From NCBI GenBank assembly GCA_030445865.1, contig JASUSV010000007.1:1-58489 (forward strand): 58,489 nt of DNA, given 5' to 3'. Numbering within the stretch: position 1 is the first letter of the stretch; each line of letters begins with the position of its first letter. The translations under genes were made by a program, and so were the position numbers. The DNA comes from Clostridia bacterium (GTDB taxonomy: Bacteria; Bacillota; DSM-521; Neomoorellales; Neomoorellaceae). Below are positions 26,237 to 35,036 of the stretch, in pieces. The notes beneath the pieces were generated by a model. The model saw only the letters and a program-made list of their open reading frames with translations. It searched no databases and had not been told where the DNA came from.

Positions 26237-27866
26237 CCCGATTTCTCCTGTTGTCCCGGTAGATGAGGTTGCGCGGCAACACGATGGTAAAAGTAGTACC
26301 GCACCCGGCCTCGCTCTCTAAAACCATAAAACCCTGGTGCCGGTAAATAATGCTCTGCGCCAGGGGCAAACCCAAACCTGTCCCCTGCTTTTTGGTGGTA
26401 AAGAACAAATTAAAGACCTTATCTTCTAATTCTTTGGGAATGCCAGGTCCTGTATCGCTGATTTTAACATAAACTACCTTACTGTCAGGCTCGCCGCTGG
26501 TTTTGATGGTAAGACAACCCCCCTTAGGCATGGCCTGTATAGCATTGAGAAAAAGGTTGAGAAAGGCCTGCTGCAGGTGCTCGGGATCGCCGTAAATTAC
26601 CGGTTCAGGCGCCTCGTAAGCTTCCACAATAACGACGCTCTGTTCTCTGGCCAGGGCGCGCACCAGTTCTGTCGTCCGCCTCAAAACGTCGTGGATATTT
26701 ACCAACATAAATTCGGGCCGCGTATACCTGGTCAGCTCTAAAAGCGATCCGGCTATTCGGTCTACACGGTTAATCTCGGCCAGAGCTACGTCAGCAAATT
26801 TTTGCAAATATTCCTTGTCTTCCAGCCTCTCCGGGATTAGCTTAACCGCGCCGCGCAATACCGTCAAGGGGTTGCGAATCTCATGGGCTAAGGCTACGGC
26901 CAGTTGTTCGGCGGCAACTATACCTTCCATGCGCTGTAGTCTTTCCTCTTCCTTTTGAGCATAGCTTAAATCTTCAAAGATAGTTACTACTCCTATGGGA
27001 GCCCCTTCACTCCCTTTCACAGGAGCCACAATTACGTTTAGGTCCCTCTCCTTACCGGCAAAGCTGATGGTCTCGAATTGGTAGGGCTTCTGCGGATCTG
27101 CAAGCCTGGACAACATCTCCATGCCGTCAACAAAACCTATGGCCTTAAAGGCTTCCTGGATCGGCCGGCCTAAAAATTCTTCCGGCTTTTTTAAGCCCCA
27201 AACATCGAGGCGACTGCTGCAAAAGCGGATAAAACCGTTATTGTCGCTAACAATAACGCAAAGATTAAGGCTGTTAATGAAAAGTTTGATGTAAGTTTCT
27301 AAGATGGCAAAGGAACGCTGTATATGCTCGGAAATACCCGCGTAACGTTCATTTATCTTTAGCTTTTCTACTTCCAGCAGCATATTGCTGGCCAACATAA
27401 GCATGCCTGTTAATCCCAGTAACGGCTCCACATTGGGAGAAAAGAAAATCTTCATGCCCCCCTGGGCCATCTGGGCGTAAATATCCTCCAGTGTCTCATT
27501 GGCCCAAATAAACCCTATTACCTCTCCGGCGCGTATAAGGGGGATGACGCAGTTCATAATCTCGCCCCGCACCATGGAACCGACGGCGATAATCTCCTTC
27601 CGGTTGCGCATACACCTCCTGCCGACGTGATTTTCATCTACAGGCAAGCCGACTTTATCGCCAAACAACCTGCTCGGCCCGTAGGTGACAATGGCGTCCA
27701 GTTCCTTTGAGTAATAACCCACACCAACCCCGGCAAAACTTTCTGCCACCAAGTCAGTCGTCGGGGTCAGGGCCTGATTTAAAACCCACAGCTTTTCCGT
27801 CCAACCAGCATGAGGGCTTACGCCTTTTTCCTTTAGAATATCATCGAAGCTCCCCTGCAGATGCAA
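26202..27866 (-). CDS. Soluble sensor histidine kinase, AtoS/NtrB-like
   Basis: 554 residues from the first standard start: GAF-like sensory region (about 30-165; HVGRRCMRNRKEIIAVGSMVRG), PAS domain (about 198-310), His-phosphotransfer helix ALAHEIRNPLT (His328) and an ATPase domain (NLFLNAIQAM, DTGPGIP, GTGLGLPLA). No membrane span is present, so it senses a cytoplasmic signal. The TTG at 27866 has no ribosome site, and the frame stays open and protein-like for 31 more codons to an ATT at 27959, which is preceded by AGGGAG and a TATAAT box. A rare ATT start giving 585 residues is likely. It is translationally coupled to the response regulator. Confidence 0.9.
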   Translation of the reverse strand: MHLQGSFDDILKEKGVSPHAGWTEKLWVLNQALTPTTDLVAESFAGVGVGYYSKELDAIVTYGPSRLFGDKVGLPVDENHVGRRCMRNRKEIIAVGSMVRGEIMNCVIPLIRAGEVIGFIWANETLEDIYAQMAQGGMKIFFSPNVEPLLGLTGMLMLASNMLLEVEKLKINERYAGISEHIQRSFAILETYIKLFINSLNLCVIVSDNNGFIRFCSSRLDVWGLKKPEEFLGRPIQEAFKAIGFVDGMEMLSRLADPQKPYQFETISFAGKERDLNVIVAPVKGSEGAPIGVVTIFEDLSYAQKEEERLQRMEGIVAAEQLAVALAHEIRNPLTVLRGAVKLIPERLEDKEYLQKFADVALAEINRVDRIAGSLLELTRYTRPEFMLVNIHDVLRRTTELVRALAREQSVVIVEAYEAPEPVIYGDPEHLQQAFLNLFLNAIQAMPKGGCLTIKTSGEPDSKVVYVKISDTGPGIPKELEDKVFNLFFTTKKQGTGLGLPLAQSIIYRHQGFMVLESEAGCGTTFTIVLPRNLIYRDNRRNRGERCHEGDSQG

Positions 27867-27986
27867 ATCCAGGTGTTTGGCAATGCCAAAAAGTTTATTG
27901 GCCTTTTCGCCTAAAAGAGCCGTTTCCGCCCGTTGAAAAAGGAGGTAGTTGCTAAAAATAAGGAATCACTCCCTGGTGATAATATC

Positions 27987-27992
27987 ATTATA
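27987..27992 (-). promoter_or_regulatory. -10 box for the kinase/regulator operon
   Basis: Perfect TATAAT on the minus strand, with no clear -35, about 20 bp before a GGGAG ribosome site. It fits a kinase start upstream of 27866. Confidence 0.45.
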
Positions 27993-28033
27993 TTTCGACA
28001 TTTAAATTTAGAGTCCTCCCCTTCCCATCAACC

Positions 28034-28059
28034 AAAAAAGGAGGGGTTTTACCCTCCTT
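28034..28059 (-). terminator. Terminator of the CoA-transferase/methyltransferase operon
   Basis: GGAGGG-TAAAA-CCCTCC type stem (AAGGAGGGTAAAACCCCTCC on the minus strand) followed by TTTTTT, 20 bp after the methyltransferase stop. Confidence 0.88.
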
Positions 28060-28078
28060 CGCAGGGATTAACATGTTT

Positions 28079-28918
28079 TTAATTCTGAAGCGGTTTGATC
28101 GCTCTAAATTTAATACTCGCTACTTTCCCTTGTACAGCCTCAAAATGTTCTCTTTGGAGAGGCGGAGTAAGCTCCCTAACCGGGCAGCTGACCATAACCT
28201 CAAGCTCTTCTCTGGAAAGTAACCGCCTGGCAAAAACTTCTACATGTTCAAAACCGGCCTCTCCAACTGCCCTTAAGTATTCCTTTTCCTCCATACCCGC
28301 CCCTAAACAACCGGACCAGTTGCACCGAAAAATCTTTTGTAATTCAGGGTCTAATTTTTCCGTTAAAACAATATCGGCTATCGCCATACGCCCACCGGGT
28401 TTCAAAACGCGATAAGCTTCCCGGTAGACGGCATATTTATCTAAAGACTGGTTAATGGCACCGTTAGATATAACAACATCTACCAGGTTACTTGGTAGCG
28501 GTAGTTTCTCCATATCCGCAACCAGGAGTTCAACGTTGAAGCGCTGCAATCCTGCCTCGGCAATCACTTCTCTCGCGCGCTCAATCATTAAAGGGGAAAG
28601 ATCTACCCCTATTACCTTTCCTTTCGGCCCTACTTTATGGGCGGCCAAAATTACATCAATGCCTATACCGCAGCCGATATCAAGGACCGCTTCCCCCGGC
28701 CGCATATCAATAAATCTGGTAGGGGTTGTGCAGCCCATGGAGTAATAGAAGGCCGACCTTGGAACCAGGCAAACTTCTTCAGGTTCATAAAGCCTCTGGC
28801 CGACTATACCCACTCCCGCTCCCCCAATGTCAGGAGAGCGAAAATCTTTAAACCCTCCCCTCCTGACGAACTCATCGTAACGTTCTCTTATAAGGTTCTT
28901 AAGATCATGGTCAAGCAT
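28079..28918 (-). CDS. SAM-dependent methyltransferase, arsenite-methyltransferase-like
   Basis: 279 residues with a class I fold: motif I VLDIGCGIGIDV, then GVDLSPLMIERA, DMEKLPLP, and RVLKPGGRMAIADIV. The arrangement GCTTP before motif I and NWSGCLGAGMEEKEYL after it resembles ArsM. However the ArsM cysteine in SNCVINL is replaced (SNGAINQ), so arsenic may not be the substrate. It is 28 bp downstream of the CoA-transferase beta gene, so it probably belongs to the sigma-54 P3 transcript, which argues for a role in acid metabolism instead. Confidence 0.75.
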   Translation of the reverse strand: MLDHDLKNLIRERYDEFVRRGGFKDFRSPDIGGAGVGIVGQRLYEPEEVCLVPRSAFYYSMGCTTPTRFIDMRPGEAVLDIGCGIGIDVILAAHKVGPKGKVIGVDLSPLMIERAREVIAEAGLQRFNVELLVADMEKLPLPSNLVDVVISNGAINQSLDKYAVYREAYRVLKPGGRMAIADIVLTEKLDPELQKIFRCNWSGCLGAGMEEKEYLRAVGEAGFEHVEVFARRLLSREELEVMVSCPVRELTPPLQREHFEAVQGKVASIKFRAIKPLQN

Positions 28919-28945
28919 ACTACCTCACCTTAAGAAGTTTAAATC

Positions 28946-29617
28946 TTACGAAGCCAGCTCTAGATCCATCTTAGTTACCTTTTCCGGGATAATCAACCTG
29001 GCGCCGGTACGCTGTATTACTTCGGGTACAGTGGTGTCTGCGGCTATTTCTTTGAGCAATAAGCCCTCCGGAGTAACCTCGATGACCGCCAGTTCGGTAA
29101 CAATAAGGTCTACTTGTCTGGCGGCGGTCAGGGGTAAGGTGCATTGCTGCACGATTTTCGGGGTCCCGTCTTTAAGGTTGTGCTCCGTAGCTATAATCAC
29201 CCGCCTGGCCCCTACGGTCAGGTCCATGGCACCGCCCATGCCCGGCACCAGTTTGCCGGGGATCATCCAACTGGCAAGATTTCCCTGTTCATCTACCTGC
29301 AGGGCGCCTAGTACGGTAGCATCGAGGTGGCCGCCGCGGATAATGCTAAAAGACAAACAGCTATCAAAGCAGGCGCCGCCGGGGAGTATGGTAACAGGCC
29401 TCCCTCCGGCGTCCACTAAATCCGGGTCTTCCTGGCCGGGCTCCGGTGCCGGCCCCATACCTATGAACCCGTTTTCCGATTGCAACCAGACCTTGACGCC
29501 AGGCGGGAGGTAATTGGCCACCAGGGTAGGAAGCCCAATCCCCAGGTTTACCACGTCGCCGTTTTTAAGTTCCTGAGCCACTCTTTTAGCTATTAGAATT
29601 CTCTTATCATTGCTCAT
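28946..29617 (-). CDS. atoA: 3-oxoacid/acetate CoA-transferase, beta subunit
   Basis: 223 residues. The catalytic glutamate is Glu48 in LQSENGFIGMGP; GGACFDSCLSFSIIRGGHLDATVLG is typical of the beta subunit. The start is ATG at 29617 with GGAGG 8 nt upstream; an upstream TTG overlaps that site. It follows the alpha subunit by 19 bp. With the alpha subunit it would move CoA between acyl-CoAs and free short-chain acids in the cytoplasm. The exact acid specificity is not readable. Confidence 0.9.
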   Translation of the reverse strand: MSNDKRILIAKRVAQELKNGDVVNLGIGLPTLVANYLPPGVKVWLQSENGFIGMGPAPEPGQEDPDLVDAGGRPVTILPGGACFDSCLSFSIIRGGHLDATVLGALQVDEQGNLASWMIPGKLVPGMGGAMDLTVGARRVIIATEHNLKDGTPKIVQQCTLPLTAARQVDLIVTELAVIEVTPEGLLLKEIAADTTVPEVIQRTGARLIIPEKVTKMDLELAS

Positions 29618-29636
29618 ATAAGTTACCTCCAAGGTC

Positions 29637-30284
29637 TTAGAGTTTCACAATTAAATCTATGAAAAGGCCCGGGGTTATAACCTGGTCGGGATCTAGCTCT
29701 CCTATAGGTACGAGTTCCTCGACCTCGGCTATAACTAGGTCGGCGGCCATAGCCATAATGGGGTTGAAGTTTCTCGCCGAGCGCCTGTAGACCAGGTTTC
29801 CGGCCGCATCAGCCTTGTGGGCCTTGAGCAGGGCTACATCCGCCCTCAAGGGCAGCTCTAAAAGGTAACGGCGTTCGTTGACGGTAATTACCGTTTTGCC
29901 TTTTTCCACGGTGGTACCCACACCGGTCGGCGTTAAAATACCTCCCAAGCCGGCGCCTCCGGCACGGATCTGTTCGGCCAGGGTCCCCTGGGGGACCAGG
30001 GTTACTTCCAGCTTGCCGCTATTCATTAACTGCCCGGTGATGGGGTTGGTGCCGATGTGGGAGGCGATCACCTTTTTCAAGCAGCCGGCATCTACCAGTT
30101 TGCCGTTACCCCGACCGGGGAAGGCGGTATCATTTGAAATAAGGGTTAAATCACGCACTCCTTTAGCCACTAAAGCGTCAATAAGGCTTTCCGGTGTCCC
30201 CACCGCCATAAAGCCGCCGACCATGATAGTCATGCCGTCTTTTATGTGCGAGACTGCCTCTGCTGCTGTTACCGTTCTAGCCAT
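29637..30284 (-). CDS. atoD: 3-oxoacid/acetate CoA-transferase, alpha subunit
   Basis: 215 residues. [17 protein letters not shown] near the N-terminus and [11 protein letters not shown] in the middle are alpha-subunit signatures. The start is ATG at 30284 ([11 protein letters not shown]) with GGAGG 7 nt ahead. The open frame continues upstream through the promoter and into the broken thiolase remnant, but that part is not translated with it. Sigma-54 promoter P3 lies 46 bp upstream. First gene of the alpha-beta-methyltransferase operon. Confidence 0.92.
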   Translation of the reverse strand: MARTVTAAEAVSHIKDGMTIMVGGFMAVGTPESLIDALVAKGVRDLTLISNDTAFPGRGNGKLVDAGCLKKVIASHIGTNPITGQLMNSGKLEVTLVPQGTLAEQIRAGGAGLGGILTPTGVGTTVEKGKTVITVNERRYLLELPLRADVALLKAHKADAAGNLVYRRSARNFNPIMAMAADLVIAEVEELVPIGELDPDQVITPGLFIDLIVKL

Positions 30285-30329
30285 AAAGCGCACCTCCAAA
30301 GCAATAAAACGAGCCTGCCTTTCGCCACT

Positions 30330-30346
30330 AGCAACTTTCATGCCAG
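30330..30346 (-). promoter_or_regulatory. Sigma-54 (-24/-12) promoter P3, CoA-transferase operon
   Basis: Minus strand CTGGCATGAAAGTTGCT, identical over all 17 bases to P4, with the 10-bp GG-to-GC spacing. Predicted transcription start is about 30320, 36 nt before the alpha-subunit ATG. Confidence 0.85.
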
Positions 30347-30384
30347 AACAAGAGGCAGGCCGTAGTCGAACAAAGGTAGGGGCG

Positions 30385-30428
30385 CAAAAAAGAAGGCCCT
30401 TTTGCGCTAGCTGCGAAAGAGCCTTCGC
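30385..30428 (-). promoter_or_regulatory. Hairpin/palindrome upstream of P3 (terminator and probable activator site)
   Basis: Minus strand AAGGCTCTTTCGC pairs with GCGCAAAAGGGCCTT and is followed by TTTTTT, so it can end upstream transcription. Within it the near-palindrome GCGAAAGAGCCTTCGC (30413-30428) is repeated almost exactly at the same distance from P4, about 77-85 bp upstream of the -24 element, which is what an activator site for an AtoC-like protein would look like. Confidence 0.6.
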
Positions 30429-30898
30429 ACTACCATAGCTATTCCCTGGCCGCCACCGACGCACGATGTTGTACTTAACAGCAATATTTTCTGCCGTCAG
30501 GCCCATGTGGTAGTCGCCAAAGGGGCACCAGAGCCCGTCGTGAATCATACCGTCTACAAGTTTATCATGGCCCATACGGTAACCAAACCTGGCTTTAGGT
30601 ATGTAATAAGGAACGCCGCTCATGCTCATACTTTATTAATCGTAAAGGAAGGCACCCCGGCAGGTGTACCCGCCGCCATAGCCGCCTGCCGGGCCGGGTT
30701 AATCCCCTGCCCCGCCTGCAGGACATTGCCCATAATGACCTCGTCCACGGCATTCGCATTTATACCCGCCCTTTTCAGCACCGCCTCAATGACAATCCTG
30801 CCCAGTTCTACCGCCGGCACCTGCGCTAGGCTCCCGCCCAGGTCGCCAATAGCGGTGCGCGCGGCAGCCACAATCACCGGTCGCGGCAATTCCCTCAC
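30408..30898 (-). pseudogene. Acetyl-CoA acetyltransferase (thiolase) with two internal deletions
   Basis: Three collinear pieces of one thiolase. The first (to 30626) is the N-terminal 90 residues, [12 protein letters not shown] to PSFTINKV, stopping just before the catalytic cysteine. The second (30629 to about 30467) resumes at [18 protein letters not shown] and runs to [14 protein letters not shown]. The third, in another frame, is only the last 18 residues, [15 protein letters not shown] to the stop at 30408. About 30 residues including the active-site Cys and then roughly 250 residues including the other active-site residues are gone. It still has a perfect sigma-54 promoter (P4), so decay may be recent. 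Confidence 0.88.
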
Positions 30899-30933
30899 TC
30901 CCCGAAATAAGTTAAAATTCGCTCCATACCACT

Positions 30934-30950
30934 AGCAACTTTCATGCCAG
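30934..30950 (-). promoter_or_regulatory. Sigma-54 (-24/-12) promoter P4, thiolase remnant
   Basis: Minus strand CTGGCATGAAAGTTGCT, 36 bp before the thiolase start. Its surroundings share further blocks with the P3 region (CACGGCCTG / TACGGCCTG, and the upstream palindrome), so the whole control unit is duplicated. Confidence 0.85.
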
Positions 30951-30997
30951 GGCAAGAAACAGGCCGTGGTCAGGAAAAAACAGGAGTTGGTTCAGGA

Positions 30998-31041
30998 TAA
31001 AAAAATAAGGCTCCTTTCTTCCAGCTGCGAAGGAGCCTTCG
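30998..31041 (-). terminator. Terminator after the nucleotidyltransferase gene, with palindrome upstream of P4
   Basis: Minus strand AAGGCTCC / GGAGCCTT stem with a 17-nt loop and then ATTTTTTT, 41 bp after the nucleotidyltransferase stop. It contains the perfect-armed palindrome CGAAGGAGCCTTCG (31028-31041), the probable activator site for P4. Confidence 0.8.
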
Positions 31042-31081
31042 TACTTTTGGGTCTTACGCTGGTTAAAACAATTAATCTCTT

Positions 31082-33547
31082 CTATTTAAGTTCCGTTAGC
31101 AAGACCTCTTTTACCCGCCGCTCGTAAAAGCCGGCCAGTTCTTCGGCCGCCTCCTGAGAAAAGGCTTCGGCATGAATACGATAAAAAGGTTCTTCTTGAT
31201 CCGGCAGGATTAAGGCCCGCCCCCGGCCGTGCTTCACCTGGATGCCGTCTAAAAGTTCCACGCTTTCGGCCGGTTCCGTCTCGGCCAGAATACGGACTAC
31301 CCGGCCTTTGGCCTCCCAGGGGCAGGGGACACTGCGGCTGGCGGCGTAAACCCGGGGCAGGTCGGCCAGGGCCCCGGTCAGCGTCTGGCCCCGCCAAGAA
31401 AGCCAGTCCAAAAGGTAAAGTACGGCGGCCAGGGCGTCGGTATAAATTACAAATTGGGTCAGAGCCTGGGGAGATTCTTCTTTAAGGAGGCTTTCCTGCC
31501 AGAGGCCGGGGTGGTTCTTGGTCCGCCGTAAGGGCCTGCCGGCCCGTGAGGCCACCAGTTCGCTTAAATACGGCGCCGCCACCGGCAGGGTAACGCCGCC
31601 CCCGCGTTCCTTTTCCAGGTAAGCCGCCGTCAAAAGGGCCTGCGCCTGGGCCTGGCTGAGTTTAAAACCCCGCTCGTCCAGGAGGATAAATTCTTCGCCG
31701 TTGAGATCTATTACCACCCCCAGGTCGGCTGCATAGCGCCGGATTTCGTCGCTTAAAAAAGGCAAATCGGCCTGAATTTCGCTCCAGCTCCGGCCCGGCG
31801 CCGGATCCAGACGGATTACGTCGCAGCCGGCCCGGGCCAGCAAGCTCTCGCCCAAACCCGCCGCTTTCGCGCCCTGGCAGGCCAAGGCCACGCGCCAGCG
31901 CCGCCGCGCCAGATTATCCATCTCTACCTGGCGCAATAAATATTCGCGGTAGGCCTCCGCCATGGCCGGCAGGTAATGCACCGACTGCATCTCGCTGGCC
32001 GGGGCCAGGCGGCCGTCTTCCCGCCAGAAAAGGTTTTCCATTTTACGCAGGGCTGACGGCGGCCAGTCGGCGCCTTTTTCGTTGAACAGGCGCAAGCACA
32101 CTTTACCGCCTCCGCCTGCATCCTCCTGAATGCGGCAACCGCCGGCGAAATCGTTGGCCCTCACGGCGTAGCGGCAGACGGGGAGGAGGATATCCCCAAG
32201 GTCGGCCGGCCGGATGCCGGCGGCCTGCAAGCCAGCTATTAAGGCGTTTTTGAGCATTTCCCCCGCCCCTCCGCTAAAAGCGCTGACGGCTATGCCGGCG
32301 CCTGGCTTAAAAGTAGCCCCGTAGGCCTGGCCGAGACGGCTTAATAAAGCCGGAACCGCTTCGCCGTTAAGCTTTAGGGGCACGCTGCTGGCGGTAAAGA
32401 GGTTGCGTACCGCGCCCGGCCCCCAGATTAGGCTCTCGCTGGTGACCGTATCCTGGCCCAAGCATTTTTCCGGCCATATTTTCACTTCCGGCCGCACTTC
32501 TGCCCTCTCCATCACCCTGCTACCGTCGCCGATGACGGCGCCCTCATACAGTCTGGCGCCCGCCAGCACGGCCGCCCGACTGCACACTACCGATCCCCGC
32601 AGGGACGCCCCCCGGCCAATGTAAACGTTATCCCAGAGAACGGCGCGTTTTAAACTGGCGCCGCCCTCGACCTGAGTAAAGGGCCCCAGCACGGTATAGG
32701 GGCCGATTTTACAGCCCGGCCCCAAGCGGCAGTAACCGCCCAGCAACACCGGCCCCTCAATTTCGGCCGCAGGGTCTATTTCCGCTCCTTCCCCGGCTAC
32801 GATGCCGTTCCCTCTATCTTCGCCGATTAAACTTACTTTAACCCGGCCGCTTAAAATGTCGATATGGGCCTGGCGATACTGGGTAAGGTTACCGACATCG
32901 CACCAATATCCGTCCAAAACCAGGCCGAAGAGAGGCCGGCCCTGCTTGAGCAACAGAGGGAAAAGGTCCTTGCTGAAATCAAAGGCCTTTCCTTCAGGTA
33001 TATACTCCAGGATTTCCGGTTCCAGCACGTAAATGCCCGTATTTACCCGGTCGCTGAAGACCTCCCCCCAGCTCGGCTTTTCTAAAAAAGAGCGGATGCT
33101 GCCGTCGGGGTTGGTAATTACGATTCCATACTCCAGGGGATTATCCACCGTGGTTAAAACCAGGGTGGCGAGGGCACCCTTCTCGCGGTGCCAGGCCAGG
33201 ACGCTGCTGAGATCAAAATCGGTAAGGGCGTCGCCGCTGATGACCACAAAAGTTTCATCCAAAAACGGGGCTGCGTTTTTGACGCTCCCGGCCGTACCAA
33301 GAGGGGTTTCTTCGATAAAATAATGCAGGCGAACCCCGAAGTCGGTGCCGTCACCAAAATATTCCTCGATAAGCCCCGGCAGGTACTGCAGGGTGACGGC
33401 AATGTCGCGGATATTATGCTGACGTAAAAGTTCTACGCAGTACTCCATAACCGGCCGGTTGGCTATGGGAACCAGGGGTTTAGGCCGCTTGCAGGTCAAA
33501 GGCCGCAGGCGGGAACCCTCACCGCCGGCCATAATAACCGCCTTCAT
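31082..33547 (-). CDS. Sugar-1-phosphate nucleotidyltransferase fused to a degenerate phosphomannomutase domain
   Basis: 821 residues. The nucleotidyltransferase domain (1-230) has [21 protein letters not shown] and LEKP, then a left-handed beta-helix of hexapeptide repeats (about 245-370), then a phosphomannomutase/phosphoglucomutase-like region (about 380-821). In the last part the metal loop DxDGDR reads DLNGEE (614-619) and the usual phosphoserine loop reads [11 protein letters not shown] (471-481) with no serine, so mutase activity is unlikely. The first domain should still make an NDP-sugar (GDP-mannose or NDP-glucose). Its start overlaps the GT4 stop by 4 nt (ATGA), so the two are coupled. 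Confidence 0.9.
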   Translation of the reverse strand: MKAVIMAGGEGSRLRPLTCKRPKPLVPIANRPVMEYCVELLRQHNIRDIAVTLQYLPGLIEEYFGDGTDFGVRLHYFIEETPLGTAGSVKNAAPFLDETFVVISGDALTDFDLSSVLAWHREKGALATLVLTTVDNPLEYGIVITNPDGSIRSFLEKPSWGEVFSDRVNTGIYVLEPEILEYIPEGKAFDFSKDLFPLLLKQGRPLFGLVLDGYWCDVGNLTQYRQAHIDILSGRVKVSLIGEDRGNGIVAGEGAEIDPAAEIEGPVLLGGYCRLGPGCKIGPYTVLGPFTQVEGGASLKRAVLWDNVYIGRGASLRGSVVCSRAAVLAGARLYEGAVIGDGSRVMERAEVRPEVKIWPEKCLGQDTVTSESLIWGPGAVRNLFTASSVPLKLNGEAVPALLSRLGQAYGATFKPGAGIAVSAFSGGAGEMLKNALIAGLQAAGIRPADLGDILLPVCRYAVRANDFAGGCRIQEDAGGGGKVCLRLFNEKGADWPPSALRKMENLFWREDGRLAPASEMQSVHYLPAMAEAYREYLLRQVEMDNLARRRWRVALACQGAKAAGLGESLLARAGCDVIRLDPAPGRSWSEIQADLPFLSDEIRRYAADLGVVIDLNGEEFILLDERGFKLSQAQAQALLTAAYLEKERGGGVTLPVAAPYLSELVASRAGRPLRRTKNHPGLWQESLLKEESPQALTQFVIYTDALAAVLYLLDWLSWRGQTLTGALADLPRVYAASRSVPCPWEAKGRVVRILAETEPAESVELLDGIQVKHGRGRALILPDQEEPFYRIHAEAFSQEAAEELAGFYERRVKEVLLTELK

Positions 33548-34899
33548 AACTCTTCCCTCCCACGCTGCCAGTTTACCAGGGCCGCTCGGCGCCCGACGAG
33601 GTCGTAGCGCCCCCCTTGAGCGCCGGCGTTAACGGCTTTCTTCTCCTCCTGTTGCCTGCCGCCCCAGTTCCGGGTATAACGCTTGAAACCCGACATAATC
33701 GCAGGCCGCTCCGGCCAGGGCGTCCGCCGGTATTGCTGGTATACTTCCTCATATACCTTTAACGTCTCCCCGGCTATCTGCCTCCAGTCGTAAACCGTAT
33801 CCACAAGCATAGTGCCCTTAGCGCGCAACCCGGCAGCCAGGTCGGCGTCGCGGAGGACGGCTACAATATTTTCAGCCAGCGAGCCGGCGTTGCCGGGAAG
33901 GGCCAGCATACCGTCTACGCGGTGGGTGATGATTTCTGCCAACCCGCCCGTGTTAGTAGCCACTACCGGCGCACCGGCTGCCATTGCCTCCAGGGCCACG
34001 ATGCCGAAAGGCTCGTAGAGACTGGGGACCACGGCAACGTCGGCTAAAGCGTATAGCATATTACGGCTGCGGTCGTCCAGGTAACCAACAAAATATACCT
34101 TGGAATCAAAGCCCAGGGCACGGGCCCGGGCCTTGAGATGTTCCTCCAACGGCCCCCGGCCAACCACGAGCAACTTGGCTTCAGGGCAGGCGGATAGAAT
34201 TTGGGGCATGGCTTCGAGCAAAACCTGTACGCCTTTTTCTATCACCAGCCTGCCGACGAAGAGGAGAATTTTTTCCTGCGGCAGGGCAAAGCGGGCTCTA
34301 AAAAGGGGATCGGGTTTAACCCCTCGAAATTTGGCCGCCACCACCCCATTGGGAATAATATTTATCTTATCGGCCGGCAGTTGGAAAAGGCCCTGCACTT
34401 CCTGGTGCATATGGCGGCTGCAGACGATCACCCGCCAGGCTTCATAAGTAAGCCACCACTCGATGCTATTTATATAACGCTGGCCGTCATTATACAGGCC
34501 GCGGTTCCGGCCGGCTTCGGTAGCATGGATGGTGGCCACCAGCGGCAGGCGGTAGGCGTGTTTAAGGGCGCGGCCGGTAAAGGCCACCAGCCAGTCGTGG
34601 GCATGGAGAAGATGAAAGGAACCGAAATGGCGAAAAATTTTTATGGCCTCTTCCAGGAAACGGGCATTTAATTGTAGGACCCAGGTGATGAAGTCGGGAG
34701 CGTTGACGGGGTAAGGATCAACCCGGTGAACATAGACCCCATTCTCCAAAGCGCGGGTCGCCTCTCCAGGCCGCCCTACGGTCAGGACATGCACTTCCTG
34801 TTTTTCCGCCGCCAGGGCGGCCGCCAGGTCTTCCACGTGGCGGGCCAGGCCGCCCACAGCCTGCGGCGGGTATTCCCAGGAAAGAAGCAAAACGCGCAC
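33544..34899 (-). CDS. Glycosyltransferase family 4 (GT-B fold)
   Basis: 451 residues. The N-terminal [22 protein letters not shown] is the acceptor-side motif of GT4 enzymes resembling glycogen/maltose-1-phosphate synthases. The C-terminal half has [18 protein letters not shown] and the catalytic [20 protein letters not shown] basic tail of about 50 residues after the catalytic domain is extra. It is coupled to the nucleotidyltransferase and divergent from the galT-glgA pair, so a glycogen or trehalose-type synthesis role is plausible; the donor and acceptor are not determined. Confidence 0.85.
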   Translation of the reverse strand: MRVLLLSWEYPPQAVGGLARHVEDLAAALAAEKQEVHVLTVGRPGEATRALENGVYVHRVDPYPVNAPDFITWVLQLNARFLEEAIKIFRHFGSFHLLHAHDWLVAFTGRALKHAYRLPLVATIHATEAGRNRGLYNDGQRYINSIEWWLTYEAWRVIVCSRHMHQEVQGLFQLPADKINIIPNGVVAAKFRGVKPDPLFRARFALPQEKILLFVGRLVIEKGVQVLLEAMPQILSACPEAKLLVVGRGPLEEHLKARARALGFDSKVYFVGYLDDRSRNMLYALADVAVVPSLYEPFGIVALEAMAAGAPVVATNTGGLAEIITHRVDGMLALPGNAGSLAENIVAVLRDADLAAGLRAKGTMLVDTVYDWRQIAGETLKVYEEVYQQYRRTPWPERPAIMSGFKRYTRNWGGRQQEEKKAVNAGAQGGRYDLVGRRAALVNWQRGREEL

Positions 34900-35036
34900 T
34901 ACTGCAACACCTCTTTAAGCTAAATCTAACCCTCTTTAGTCTCTCAACTCCCAGGAAATCTTATACTCGCATAATTTCCAGTTAACCGGTATAAGCTAAG
35001 CGTGAAACTTCTTAGTCAACAATCGGAGGCCAATTC

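Noticed and set aside
30285-30629. Fusion of CoA-transferase alpha subunit to upstream sequence
   Set aside because: The upstream part is the thiolase remnant plus the sigma-54 promoter; the ATG at 30284 has GGAGG.
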